From CAVSUR01 sp963846005 (GTDB lineage: Bacteria; Actinomycetota; Actinomycetes; Streptosporangiales; Streptosporangiaceae): 64,000 nt of DNA. The DNA lies in NCBI GenBank assembly GCA_963846005.1, contig CAWJUH010000001.1, positions 682,001 through 746,000 of the forward strand, read 5' to 3'. Under the pieces are notes generated by a model. That model had not been told where the DNA came from. It was given only the letters and a program-made list of their open reading frames with translations, and made no database searches. This document shows positions 40,509-49,549 of the stretch, piece after piece (the stretch's first letter is position 1; each line of letters opens with the position of its first letter). A program made the position numbers and the translations under genes.

Positions 40509-41362
40509 GCGGTGGCCGCGCCGGCCCGGGCGAACTGGCCGAGCTTGTCGGTGACCTCGGCGGGCGAGCCGGCCAGGCCCTCGGTGCGCAGCTCGCCGGC
40601 TGTCTTGCCGGTCGCGGCGGCCCGGCGGTCCAGTTCCGCGGGGCTGGTCGCGCAGCACACGGTCTGGGCCGCGGAGTAGGTCATGGACTCCGCAGCCCGG
40701 CCGGCGGCCGCGCACGCCTCGCGGACCCGGCCGAAGGCGGCGCCGGTGTCGGCCACGCCGAGGAACGGGACGTTGTACTCGTCGGCGAACTGCGCGGCCA
40801 GCCACGGGGTGCGGCGCGGCCCGGACCCACCGATCAGCACCGGCGGGCGTGGCCGCTGGGCCGGCTTGGGCAGGGCGGGCGAGCCGGTCAGCGTGTAGTA
40901 GGTGCCGGAGTAGCTGAACGGCTGCCCGGCCGGGGCCTGCCACAAGCCGGTGATGACGGCAAGCTGCTCGGCGTAGCGGTCGAACCGCTCGGCCAGGCCG
41001 GGGAACGGGATCCCGTACGCGGCGTGCTCCTGCTCGTACCAGCCGGCGCCGAGGCCGAACTCCACCCGGCCGCCGCTCATCTGGTCGACCTGCGCCACCG
41101 AGATGGCCAGCGGCCCCGGGTGGCGGAAGGTGGCTGCGGTCATCAGCGTGCCGAGCCGGATCCGGCTGGTCTGCACGGCCAGCCCGGCCAGCGTGATCCA
41201 GGCGTCGGTCGGGCCGGGCTCGCCGCTGACCGGCCCCATCTTCAGGTAGTGGTCGGAGCGGAAGAACGCGTCGAAGCCGAGGTCCTCGGCGGCCCGGGCG
41301 ACGCGCACCAAGGTGGCGTAATCGGCGCCCTGCTGCGGCTCGGTGAAGATGCGCAGTTTCAT
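40394..41362 (-). CDS. LLM-class F420-dependent oxidoreductase
   Basis: This luciferase-like oxidoreductase has 322 residues and is probably F420-dependent. The ATG at 41362 follows AGGATGGG. The N-terminus KLRIFTEPQQGADYATLVRV, AEDLGFDAFFRSDHYLKMG, and RVEFGLGAGWYEQEHAAYG are typical of the TIGR03560-like branch. The C-terminal GEQAAGEQAAGE is a repeat extension on an otherwise full-length protein. It overlaps the convergent LigD-type gene by 115 bases. The substrate is unknown. It may share a transcript with the RNA methyltransferase 26 bases upstream. Confidence 0.9.
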   Translation of the reverse strand: MKLRIFTEPQQGADYATLVRVARAAEDLGFDAFFRSDHYLKMGPVSGEPGPTDAWITLAGLAVQTSRIRLGTLMTAATFRHPGPLAISVAQVDQMSGGRVEFGLGAGWYEQEHAAYGIPFPGLAERFDRYAEQLAVITGLWQAPAGQPFSYSGTYYTLTGSPALPKPAQRPRPPVLIGGSGPRRTPWLAAQFADEYNVPFLGVADTGAAFGRVREACAAAGRAAESMTYSAAQTVCCATSPAELDRRAAATGKTAGELRTEGLAGSPAEVTDKLGQFARAGAATAYLQVLDLHDLGHLELLAGEVMPQVAGEQAAGEQAAGE

Positions 41363-41388
41363 GGGCCCATCCTGGCCGGCCCGCCCGG

Positions 41389-42645
41389 TCAGCCGGGCGG
41401 CGGTGCCGGGTCCCGTTCCAGCGTGGCCAGGCATTCCACGTGATGGGTCATCGGGAACGCGTCGAAGGCGCGCAGCCCGGCCAGCCGCCAGCCAGCCGCG
41501 CAGAGGATCTTCAGGTCGCGGGCCAGCGTGGCCGGATCGCAGGAGACGTAGCCGATCCGGGCCAGCGGGCCCGGCGCGCACAGCTGGCGGGTCACCGGCG
41601 CGGCGGCGCCGGCCCGCGGCGGGTCGAGCACGGCCAGTGAGGCCCCGGCGAGGCCGTCGCGGGCCAGCACGGCGGCCACGTCGCCGCGGCGGACGGACGC
41701 CCACGGCATGTCCCGCAGGTTGAACCGGGCGTCGGCCACTGCGCCGGGATGCTCCTCGACGCCGGTCACCCGGCCGGCCGGGCCGACCGCCGCGGCCAGC
41801 AGGCCGGCGAACAGCCCGGCTCCGCAGTACAGGTCCAGCGCGCGGTCGCCCGGCGCGGGCCGCAGCGCCGCCAGCACGGCCGCGCTGAGCACGTCGGCGG
41901 CGGCCGGGTGCACCTGCCAGAAGGTGGCGGGCCCGACCCGCCAGGACCGCCCGGCGGCCTGCTCGGTCAGGTAGCGGTCGCCGAGCCGCATCGGGGCCCG
42001 GCGCCGGTCCCGCGGGACCCGGGTGAGCGTCCGCTGCCCGGTGGCGGCGGCCGCGGCCACCGCCACCGCCTGCAGGCCCGGCCACGGCCGCCGGGTCACC
42101 CCGGCCTCGTTGACCAGCGGGTGGGCGATCGGGCAGTCGCCGATCTCGGCGATCTCGTGTGACCGGTGCCGGCGCAGCCCGGCCTGGCCGCCGGGGCCGA
42201 CCGCGTACCGGACCCGGGTCCGCCAGCCCAGGCCGGCCGGGTCACCGGGCAGCGGCTCGACGGTGACGGCACGGTCGATCCCGGCGATGCGGCGCAACTG
42301 CTGGCCCACGACGGCCGCCTTCAGCTCCCGCTGGACGGCCGGGCTGGCGTGCTGCCAGTCGCAGCCGCCGCAGCCGCCGGGCCGGGCGTGCGGGCACGGC
42401 GGCGTGACCCGCCCCGGGGCCGGCCCGGCGACCTGCACCGCGTCAGCCCGGGCCAGCCGCGAGGTGACCTGGGTGATCACCGCGGTGACCTGCTCGCCGG
42501 GCAGCGCGTGCCGGACGAAGACCACCGGTCCGCCGGCTGCGGCCCTGGCCACGCACCAGCCGCCGTGCACCGCCTCGCCGACGGCGAGACTCACCTCGTC
42601 ACCTGCCTTGGGCAGCGCTGAGCCGGGCATACTCACAGCGACCAT
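41389..42645 (-). CDS. TRAM-domain class I RNA m5U methyltransferase
   Basis: This TrmA/RumA-family, SAM-dependent RNA uracil-C5 methyltransferase has 418 residues. It has an N-terminal TRAM domain (residues ~14-70), then an iron-sulfur cysteine cluster (CPHARPGGCGGCDW), and the Rossmann methyltransferase domain with LDLYCGAGLFAGLLA. The substrate-binding DPPRAGA and the catalytic cysteine region IGYVSCDPATLARDL are intact. The start is the ATG at 42645 or the one 15 bases later. In many actinobacteria this gene sits beside a permease and the trkA pair; the permease is missing here. Confidence 0.93.
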   Translation of the reverse strand: MVAVSMPGSALPKAGDEVSLAVGEAVHGGWCVARAAAGGPVVFVRHALPGEQVTAVITQVTSRLARADAVQVAGPAPGRVTPPCPHARPGGCGGCDWQHASPAVQRELKAAVVGQQLRRIAGIDRAVTVEPLPGDPAGLGWRTRVRYAVGPGGQAGLRRHRSHEIAEIGDCPIAHPLVNEAGVTRRPWPGLQAVAVAAAAATGQRTLTRVPRDRRRAPMRLGDRYLTEQAAGRSWRVGPATFWQVHPAAADVLSAAVLAALRPAPGDRALDLYCGAGLFAGLLAAAVGPAGRVTGVEEHPGAVADARFNLRDMPWASVRRGDVAAVLARDGLAGASLAVLDPPRAGAAAPVTRQLCAPGPLARIGYVSCDPATLARDLKILCAAGWRLAGLRAFDAFPMTHHVECLATLERDPAPPPG

Positions 42646-42765
42646 GCTGCCCTGCTCGCGGGCCGGGGCGGGAGCCCGGGTATCCGGTGGCTGGGCCAGT
42701 GGCTAGAAAGGCCCCAATGAGGGCATACCGTGGGTCGGGCACAGTTATCGCGGGAGGGATACCCG

Positions 42766-43428
42766 GTGCACATCGTGATCATGGGCTGCGGGCGGGTCGG
42801 CTCGCTGATTGCCCACATCCTGGAAGACCAGGGGCATTCGGTGGCGATCATCGACCAGGATCCCGAGTCCTTCCGCAAGCTGCATCCCGGCTTCAAGGGC
42901 AGCAAGATCACCGGGATCGGGTTCGACCGCACCGTGCTGACCGAGGCGGAGATCGAGCGGGCCGACGCCTTCGCGGCCGTCAGCAGCGGGGATAACTCGA
43001 ACGTGATCGCGGCCCGGGTCGTGCGCGAGTCGTTCGGGGTGGAGCGGGTGGTGGCCCGGATCTACGACCCGCGGCGGGCCGAGGTCTACCAGCGGCTCGG
43101 CATCCCCACCGTGGCCACGGTCCGGTGGACCGCCGACCAGATGCTGCGCCGGCTGCTGCCCGAGGGCGCCGAGCCGCTGTGGCGCGACCCGTCCGGCAAG
43201 ATCGTGCTGGCCGAGGTGGCGGCGGCCGGCGACTGGTTCGGCGAGAAGGTGTCGACGCTGGAGGAGAAGGCGAACGCCCGGATCGGGTTCATCACCCGGC
43301 TGGGCGAATCGATGCTGGCCGGCCCGAACACCGTGCTGCAGGAAGGCGACGTGCTGCACGTGCTGGCCGAGGAAGCCGACCTGGCCCGGATCGCGGGCGT
43401 GTGCTCCCGGCCGCGGGGGGAGCGGTAA
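42766..43428 (+). CDS. TrkA/KtrA-type RCK potassium-regulation protein 1
   Basis: This is a RCK protein of 220 residues: RCK_N (Rossmann, VIMGCGRVGSLIAHILEDQG) followed by RCK_C (from about residue 135). The GTG at 42766 has GGGAGGGA 7 bases upstream; the frame is open earlier but without a comparable site. RCK subunits bind NAD(H) or ATP and c-di-AMP and gate Trk/Ktr K+ channels or other transporters. The stop overlaps the next ATG by one base (TAATG). No membrane partner is encoded nearby. Confidence 0.92.
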   Translation: MHIVIMGCGRVGSLIAHILEDQGHSVAIIDQDPESFRKLHPGFKGSKITGIGFDRTVLTEAEIERADAFAAVSSGDNSNVIAARVVRESFGVERVVARIYDPRRAEVYQRLGIPTVATVRWTADQMLRRLLPEGAEPLWRDPSGKIVLAEVAAAGDWFGEKVSTLEEKANARIGFITRLGESMLAGPNTVLQEGDVLHVLAEEADLARIAGVCSRPRGER

Positions 43429-44120
43429 TGCGGATCGCGATCGCCGGGGCCGGCGCGGTGGGCCGCTCCATCGCCAAGGAGCTGATCGAAGCCGGCCACG
43501 AGGTGCTGCTGATCGACAAGAACCCGCGCTCGATCAAGGTGCACAGCGTGCCGCGGGCCGAGTGGCTGCTCGCCGACGCCTGCGAGATCAGCGCGCTGGA
43601 CGATGCGGCGCTTGAGCGCTGCAACGCGGTGATCGCCGCCACCGGCGACGACAAGGTCAACCTGGTCATGTCGCTGCTGGCCAAGACCGAGTACGGGGTG
43701 CCGCGGGTAGTAGCCAGGATCAACCACCCGAACAACGAGTGGCTGTTCAACGAGTCGTGGGGCGTGGACGTGGCGGTCTCCACCCCGCGGCTGCTGTCCG
43801 CGCTGGTGGAGGAGGCGGTCAGCGTCGGTGACCTGGTCCGGCTGATGACCTTCCGGCAGAGCCAGGCCAGCCTGGTCGAGATGACCATGCCGGCCGACGC
43901 GCCGCTGGCCGGGCAGCGGCTCGGCGGGATCGAGTGGCCGGCCGACACCGCACTGGTCGCGATCTTGCGCGACGGCCGGGTGATCGTGCCGAGCAGCGAC
44001 GACCCGCTGGAAGCCGGTGACGAGCTGCTGTTCGTGACCAGCGAGGACGTCGAAGAAGAACTCGGCCGGCTGTTGAGCAGTGTTGCCCCGGGGGATGACA
44101 GGGTTGCCACGGGGGGATGA
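43428..44120 (+). CDS. TrkA/KtrA-type RCK potassium-regulation protein 2
   Basis: This second RCK protein (230 residues) is translationally coupled to the first. RCK_N has IAIAGAGAVGRSIAKELIEAGHEV with the nucleotide-binding acidic residue in LLIDKNP. RCK_C follows at about residue 140 (LVEMTMPADAPLAGQRLGG). The paired arrangement is standard for actinobacteria, and the two probably form a hetero-ring. A strong terminator lies 23 bases after the stop. Confidence 0.93.
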   Translation: MRIAIAGAGAVGRSIAKELIEAGHEVLLIDKNPRSIKVHSVPRAEWLLADACEISALDDAALERCNAVIAATGDDKVNLVMSLLAKTEYGVPRVVARINHPNNEWLFNESWGVDVAVSTPRLLSALVEEAVSVGDLVRLMTFRQSQASLVEMTMPADAPLAGQRLGGIEWPADTALVAILRDGRVIVPSSDDPLEAGDELLFVTSEDVEEELGRLLSSVAPGDDRVATGG

Positions 44121-44142
44121 CCCCCCGGGGATCCCCCCGCCA

Positions 44143-44188
44143 GCCGGCGGCTGCGGGCCAGATGGCCCTTGCCGCCGGCTTTCTTGTG
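44143..44188 (+). terminator. rho-independent-type terminator after trkA pair
   Basis: AGCCGGCGGC (44143-44152) pairs perfectly with GCCGCCGGCT (44172-44181), and an inner GGGCC/GGCCC stem closes on AGAT. TTTCTTG follows. It lies between convergent genes, so it may also serve the DUF3710 transcript. A diverged second copy of the left arm and loop starts at 44199. Confidence 0.8.
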
Positions 44189-44236
44189 CGCCGGAGCAGC
44201 CGGCGGCTGCGGGCCCCGGCGGGCCCTGGCCGTCGG

Positions 44237-45269
44237 CTAGCGGGTCTCGGTTGTTTCCGGGCCGCGCTCGAACGGGCTCGGTAGCTGCTGGAACGGGTGG
44301 GGGCCGCCGGCCGCGCCGGCGGCCTCGGCATCGGCGGCCATCTGCGCCTCCAGGGCCTCCCGGGCCTGGGCGGGCAGCTGGATCTCCAGCAGGTCGCGCG
44401 GCGGCGCGGGGTGGTCGCCGCGCACCACCACCACGTCGGCGAAGACTTCCTCGAACGGCGCGGCCTGCTCGGGCTGGCGGGCCGCCGGGCCGCTGATGAC
44501 CCCGCGCAGGAACCAGCGCGGCCCGTCGACGCCGAGGAAGCGCACCGGCTGAGCCGGCGGCCGCTGCCGGGCTGGCCCTTCGGCCTCGGGGACCAGCATG
44601 GCGTGCAGCTCGGTGCCGAACGGCCCGTCCGCCTCCGTGGCGTTACCGCCCGCCTTGCTGATCTCCTCGGCGATCTCCTGCCGGTCCTCGTCCCACAGCC
44701 CGCTGGTCTTCGGCGCGGCAAAGGCCTGCAGCTGCAGGCCGCTGTCACCGCGCACGATCGCGATCCAGATGCCTTGCTCCTCGGCCATGTTGATCTGGAT
44801 GTCGAAACCCTCGACGGCCGGGACCAGCAAGCTGCCGAAGTCGACCCGCTCGGTCTCCGGGTAATCGCCCGCGCCGTCCCACGGCCCGCGCTCGCGGCCC
44901 GCCGGGCGGGGCCGGGCCTGCGGCTCGCGCTGCATCCGCGACCAGGTCTCCGGGTCGCCGAGGTCGACGGGGCCGTGGTCGGTAGCCGGAAGGCCGGCCG
45001 TCAGGTCCGGGTTGTCCTCGTCGAACTCCAGCTCCTCGTCGTAGCCCAGGTCGCTGAGCACGCCCATCTTCTCCTCGATGGGCCGCTCGTCCGGGGCGCC
45101 GGCGTCCGCCGCGTCCTCAGCGGCTCCGGCGGATCCGGCGCCTTCCGCGGCCTGCATGGCCTCGTCCTCGTCCTCGTCCCCGGCCAGGCGGTGCGCCGGC
45201 CCGCGGGCCCGCGGCCGCCTCGGCGGCAGCGGCCGTCTCGTCATCGCGCTTGCGGCGCCGTCGGAACAC
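44237..45269 (-). CDS. DUF3710 protein (frameshifted near N-terminus)
   Basis: This is an actinobacterial DUF3710 protein of about 343 residues with no known function; it is commonly beside dut. The acidic N-terminal third (DLGYDEELEFDEDNPDLTAG) precedes the conserved domain (RVDFGSLLVPAVEGFDIQIN, EDRQEIAEEISKAGG, VRFLGVDGPRWFLRGVISGP). The downstream frame appears to start at 45244, but the true family N-terminus FRRRRKRDDETAAAAEAA is in another frame from a GTG at 45269. A +1 shift at about 45190-45210, near GCGCCGGCCCGCG, separates them. It lies 71 bases after dut on the same strand. Confidence 0.88.
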
Positions 45270-45340
45270 CCCGCACGCTCCTCACTTACTGCTCTGCTGG
45301 CTTGCCGGTGTGCCTGCGACCAGGGCCGGGCCCGGCGCGG

Positions 45341-45841
45341 TCACGGCGCGGCGGCGCCCGCTCCCGGCGCGGGCGCGGTCAAGCCGCCGGTCGACCCGAA
45401 TCCGCCCTCGCCCCTGGCCGAGCCCGGCAGCGCCGTGACCTCGCAGAACACCGGGTATTCCACCCGCTGCACCACGAGCTGGGCAATCCGGTCGCCGCGG
45501 CGCAGCCGCACCGGCTCGCGGAGATCGGTATTAATCAACGTAACCCTGATCTCGCCACGGTACCCGGCGTCGACGGTGCCCGGCGCATTCACCATCGCAA
45601 CCCCGTGCCGGGCGGCCAGGCCCGACCGGGGGTGCACGAAGGCGGCGTACCCGTCCGGCAGGGCGATCGCGATCCCGGTGGGGACCACCATCCGCTCGCC
45701 GGGGGCCAGTTCCACGTCGCACGCCGCGTGCAGGTCGGCGCCCGCGTCGCCGGGGTGCGCCCGGGCGGGCAGCGGCAGGCCGGGGTCGAGCCGCCTGATC
45801 AGCACCTCGACGCGGTCCGCGTGGCCGTTTGCCCCGGGCAT
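45341..45841 (-). CDS. dut: dUTP diphosphatase
   Basis: dUTPase (166 residues) hydrolyses dUTP to dUMP and pyrophosphate, keeping uracil out of DNA. All five trimeric dUTPase motifs are present: DAGADLHAACD, VHPRSGLAARHG, NAPGTVDAGYRGEI, RRGDRIAQLVV and the C-terminal P-loop-like GEGGFGSTGG. A ~10-residue Ala/Pro tail follows motif 5. The start is an ATG at 45841. It is upstream of DUF3710 in the same orientation. Confidence 0.97.
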   Translation of the reverse strand: MPGANGHADRVEVLIRRLDPGLPLPARAHPGDAGADLHAACDVELAPGERMVVPTGIAIALPDGYAAFVHPRSGLAARHGVAMVNAPGTVDAGYRGEIRVTLINTDLREPVRLRRGDRIAQLVVQRVEYPVFCEVTALPGSARGEGGFGSTGGLTAPAPGAGAAAP

Positions 45842-45904
45842 CCGCCACCCCCCTGCTTACTGCCGCCGGCCGTCCGAAACGTGACCCTACCGTGACGCCG
45901 GCGA

Positions 45905-47122
45905 TCACGCGCCCGGCACGCCTGCCGGGCCCTCCCGCGCGCCCGGCCCCGGGCCCGGCTCGACGGCCGGCGGGCCGCCCGCCCGACCGCCAGCGCCGCC
46001 GCGCAGGTGCGGCCAGGCGTAGTAGATCACCGCGGTGGCCGGGACCGCCACGATCGCGCCCGGGATCCCGGCGATGATGCCACCGGCGGCCAGCACCAGG
46101 ATCACCCCGAGCGGATGCAGCCGGACCAGCCGGCCGACGACCAGCGGCTGCAGCAGGTGGCTCTCGATCTGGTTCTCGACCAGGAACACCGCCAGCAAGA
46201 TGACCGCGGCCAGCCAGCCGCGGGTGGCCAGGGTGACCAGGATGGCCACCGCCCCGACCAGCAAGATGCCGATCAGCGGCACGAAGGCGGCCAGGAACAC
46301 GCCGATGATCAGCGGGATCAGCAGCGGCACCCCGAGCAGCCACAGCGCCAGGCCGATGAACACCGCGTGGATGACGGCCACCGCGGTGGTGCCCCGGACG
46401 TAGCTGACCAGCGCCAGCCAGGCCGCGTCGCCGGCCCCGGCGGCCCGGGCCCTGGCGTCGGCGGGCATGCCGCTGATCAGCCAGCGCCAGATCCGGTCAC
46501 CGTCCTTGAGCAGGAAGAACGTGATGAACAGGGTCAGGATCAGCCCGGTGCCGACCTCCAGGAAGATCTTGCCGCCGGTGAGCACGGTGCCCGCCACCAC
46601 CGACTTGTGCGCCGCGAGATAGCTGCCGACGTGGCTGAGCAGCTTCTGCAGCTGGGCGCTGCTGACGTGAAACGGCGGCCCGGCCAGGTAGCGCTGCACG
46701 TCCGTGGTGGTGTGCTTCAGCTCGCGGACCAGGGTCGGGTAGTCGGCGCTGACCCGGTTGGCGGCCAGGATGCCCAGCGCGGCCACGAACACGGCGGCGG
46801 CCAGCACCGTGCACCAGGTAGCGGCCAGCGGGTGCAGGCCGGCCCGGCGCAGCCGCGCGGTGAGCGGCTGCAGCAGCGCGGTGATCAGCAACGCCGCGAT
46901 CAGCGGCAGCGTGACCAGCCGGAGCTGGCCCGCGACCCGGAACGCCAGGTAAACCAGCAGCCCGGTCAGCAGGATCCGCCACGACCAGGCCGCGGTCTGG
47001 CGCAGCAGCCGCGGCACCTGGGCGTCCGGCGGCACCGGCACGCGGCCGGCCCGGCCCGGCGGGGCCGGCGGCTGCGGTGGCTCCGGCGGCGGCCGCTCCG
47101 GCAGATCCGCTGGCATCTTCAC
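45905..47122 (-). CDS. AI-2E family membrane protein
   Basis: This is an AI-2E (TqsA/PerM) family transporter of 405 residues. A Pro-rich cytoplasmic N-terminus of ~35 residues is followed by about eight membrane helices. The family signatures are LKDGDRIWRWLISGMP in the cytoplasmic loop and NQIESHLLQPLVVGRLVRLHPLGV near the C-terminus. Proteins of this family export small molecules or act as Na+/H+ antiporters; the substrate here is unknown. The Pro-rich C-terminal ~30 residues are extra. Confidence 0.92.
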   Translation of the reverse strand: MKMPADLPERPPPEPPQPPAPPGRAGRVPVPPDAQVPRLLRQTAAWSWRILLTGLLVYLAFRVAGQLRLVTLPLIAALLITALLQPLTARLRRAGLHPLAATWCTVLAAAVFVAALGILAANRVSADYPTLVRELKHTTTDVQRYLAGPPFHVSSAQLQKLLSHVGSYLAAHKSVVAGTVLTGGKIFLEVGTGLILTLFITFFLLKDGDRIWRWLISGMPADARARAAGAGDAAWLALVSYVRGTTAVAVIHAVFIGLALWLLGVPLLIPLIIGVFLAAFVPLIGILLVGAVAILVTLATRGWLAAVILLAVFLVENQIESHLLQPLVVGRLVRLHPLGVILVLAAGGIIAGIPGAIVAVPATAVIYYAWPHLRGGAGGRAGGPPAVEPGPGPGAREGPAGVPGA

Positions 47123-47322
47123 TCCCGCACGTCAAATGAGCGCCGGCGCACGGCCGGCCGCGGCCCGGCATGCCGGGCCGGTCACGCTGCGCCGTCACAT
47201 CGGGCACTGGCGGCTACCTTATGCCGGGCCGCGCCGCCGGCCCGGGCGCAGCGCCGCAGCCGCGGCGGTTCGGGACCAGCGGGGCTGATCCGCTGCCGGG
47301 CCGACCCGTTACCGTGGAGCGC

Positions 47323-47811
47323 ATGCGCACCTATCACGAGCGGCTGCGCCTGCCGGCCAGCTGGTGGGCGCTGGGGATGACCACCGCGGTCATCTTCGCC
47401 TCGTTCGTGTGGGCCGGCTTCGGCCCGATCGTGATCGTCGCGAGCTACCTGGTCATCGCGGGCGGGCCGGCCGTCCTGCTGCTCGCGGCGGGCGCGACGG
47501 CGATCGAGGTGGCGGGCGGCGAGCTGCGGGTGGGCCGCAGGCGGCTGCCGCTGAGCGAGGCCGCCGAGGTCACCGTCGTGGATGCTGACCAGTCCCGGGC
47601 GCTGCGCGGCCCGCGGGGCGATCCGGACGCGGTGCTGCTGTTCCGGCCCTACCTGCACGCCGGGGTGTTCATCCGGCTGGCCGGGGCGCCGGGCAGCCCG
47701 CCGTACTGGCTGGTGGGCAGCCGCCAGCCGGCCGCGCTGGCCGCGGCGATCGAGGCCGCCCGGCCGCGCACCGGGGACACCGCGCGGCCCGGCGACACGG
47801 CCGTGGGATGA
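47323..47811 (+). CDS. DUF3093 membrane protein
   Basis: This DUF3093 protein has 162 residues, is common beside dut in actinobacteria and has no known function. The ATG at 47323 gives the family N-terminus RTYHERLRLPASWWALG. Two membrane helices (residues ~18-36 and ~40-60) precede a soluble domain (GGELRVGRRRLPLSEAAEV and RPYLHAGVFIRLAG). TACCGT ends 7 bases before the ATG and GGAG is only three bases upstream, so a leaderless transcript is possible. The longer upstream frame is not conserved. Confidence 0.9.
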   Translation: MRTYHERLRLPASWWALGMTTAVIFASFVWAGFGPIVIVASYLVIAGGPAVLLLAAGATAIEVAGGELRVGRRRLPLSEAAEVTVVDADQSRALRGPRGDPDAVLLFRPYLHAGVFIRLAGAPGSPPYWLVGSRQPAALAAAIEAARPRTGDTARPGDTAVG

Positions 47812-47856
47812 TGCCGCACGGACGCGGCCGGCTAGTCACTTAAGGATCGAGAGGAC

Positions 47857-48129
47857 ATGCCGATGGCAGACAACAAGGACCTGGTCGCCAAGGCGACGTC
47901 CGGGCTGGCCGCCGCGGGCGCGGCCTTCGGCGCCCGGAAGGCGGCGTCGCTGGCCTGGAAGAAGATCCGCGGCACCGAGCCGCCGGAGGGCCCCGAGGAC
48001 CAGTCCGTGTCGCTGGCCGAGGCGCTCGTCTGGGCGATGCTGGTCGGGGCGATCGTGAACACGGCCAGGATGCTGGCCGCGCGGGCCATGAACCGCGGCC
48101 AGTCCGAGCCGGCCGCCGCCGGGGAGTAG
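47857..48129 (+). CDS. DUF4235 small membrane protein
   Basis: This DUF4235 protein has 90 residues: KAASLAWKKIRGTEPPEGPED followed by a single membrane helix (ALVWAMLVGAIVNTARMLAAR). It starts at the ATG at 47857 or 47863, with GAGAGGA upstream. The function is unknown. It is 45 bases after the DUF3093 stop and may be cotranscribed. Confidence 0.88.
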   Translation: MPMADNKDLVAKATSGLAAAGAAFGARKAASLAWKKIRGTEPPEGPEDQSVSLAEALVWAMLVGAIVNTARMLAARAMNRGQSEPAAAGE

Positions 48130-48310
48130 CCCGGGGGTCACCGGGCTCTGCCAGCTCAGGCCCGTCTGCGCCCGGGCCGGCCGCTGGCTCCGCCCGGCTC
48201 CGCGCGGTGTTCAGCCGCTGTACGCAGCAGCGTCCTGTATTTCGGTACGAACCGGGACGACACTGGTTGGTGCGGGCAGCGGAGGGCAGGATGGTGCCCG
48301 GGAGGTGGCG

Positions 48311-49549
48311 ATGAGCGAACCGCGGGTCCTCGGCATCGTGCTGGCCGGAGGGGCGGGCAAGCGGCTGGCCCCCCTCACGGCGGACCGCGCCAAACCGGCG
48401 GTGCCGTTCGGCGGCCTGTACCGGCTGGTCGATTTCGCGCTGTCGAACCTGGTCAACGCCGGATGCCGGCGGATCTGCGTGCTGACCCAGTACAAGAGCC
48501 ACAGCCTGGACCGGCACGTCACCACCACCTGGCGGCTGAGCAGCCTGCTCGGCAACTACGTCACCCCGGTCCCGGCCCAGCAGCGGCTGGGCCCGCACTG
48601 GTACACCGGCTCGGCGGACGCGATCTACCAGTCGCTGAACCTGATCTACGACGACGAGCCCGACATCGTGATCGTGGTGGGCGCCGACCACGTGTACCGG
48701 ATGGACCCGATGCAGATCATCGACCAGCATCAGGCCTGGGGCGCGGGCGCGACCGTGGCCGCCATCCGGGTGCCGCGGATGGACGCGACCGCGTTCGGCG
48801 TCGTGCAGACCGGCGCCGACGGGCACAGCGTCGAGGCGTTCCTGGAGAAGCCCGCCGACCCGCCCGGGGTGCCCGGCTCGCCGGACGAGGCGTTCGCCTC
48901 CATGGGCAACTACGTGTTCGACACCGATGTGCTGGTCGACGCGCTGAAGAAGGACGCGGCCGACGACGACAGCCGGCACGACATGGGCGGCGACATCATC
49001 CCGATGCTGGTGCGCGATCGGGCCGCGCACGTGTACGACTTCATGCAGAACCGGGTGCCGGGCGCCGAGCCGCGCGACACCGGCTACTGGCGGGACGTCG
49101 GGACGCTGGACTCCTACTTCGACGCGCACATGGACCTGTGCGCGGTGCACCCCGTGTTCAACCTCTACAACGACAAGTGGCCGATCCTGACCCACGTGCC
49201 CTCGCAGCCGCCGGCCAAGTTCGTGCACGACGCCGGCGACCGGGTCGGCCGGGCCATCAACAGCGTGGTCAGCAACGGGGTGATCGTCTCCGGCAGCCTG
49301 GTCCGCGACTCGGTGCTGTCCCCCGGCGTGCGGGTGGACAGCTGGGCCCGGGTGGACCGGGCCGTGCTGCTGCACAACACCCGGGTGGCCCGGCACGCGG
49401 TGGTGCAGAACGCGATCCTGGACAAGAACGTCGTGGTGCCCGAGGGCGTCAGCGTGGGGGTGGACAAGGAGCACGACCGGGCCCGCGGCTTCGTGGTCTC
49501 CGACGGCGGCATCACCGTGGTCGGCAAGGGCCAGGTGGTGCCGGCGTGA
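48311..49549 (+). CDS. glgC: glucose-1-phosphate adenylyltransferase
   Basis: GlgC (412 residues) makes ADP-glucose from ATP and glucose-1-phosphate for glycogen synthesis. The ATG at 48311 has GGAGGTGG upstream. The nucleotidyltransferase motifs are GIVLAGGAGKRLAPLTADRAKPAVPFGG, GADHVYRMD with the metal aspartate, and FLEKPADPPG; a left-handed beta-helix C-domain follows (from about residue 290). The length fits. The stop overlaps the glgA start (GTGA), which would equalise translation of the two enzymes. Confidence 0.97.
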   Translation: MSEPRVLGIVLAGGAGKRLAPLTADRAKPAVPFGGLYRLVDFALSNLVNAGCRRICVLTQYKSHSLDRHVTTTWRLSSLLGNYVTPVPAQQRLGPHWYTGSADAIYQSLNLIYDDEPDIVIVVGADHVYRMDPMQIIDQHQAWGAGATVAAIRVPRMDATAFGVVQTGADGHSVEAFLEKPADPPGVPGSPDEAFASMGNYVFDTDVLVDALKKDAADDDSRHDMGGDIIPMLVRDRAAHVYDFMQNRVPGAEPRDTGYWRDVGTLDSYFDAHMDLCAVHPVFNLYNDKWPILTHVPSQPPAKFVHDAGDRVGRAINSVVSNGVIVSGSLVRDSVLSPGVRVDSWARVDRAVLLHNTRVARHAVVQNAILDKNVVVPEGVSVGVDKEHDRARGFVVSDGGITVVGKGQVVPA

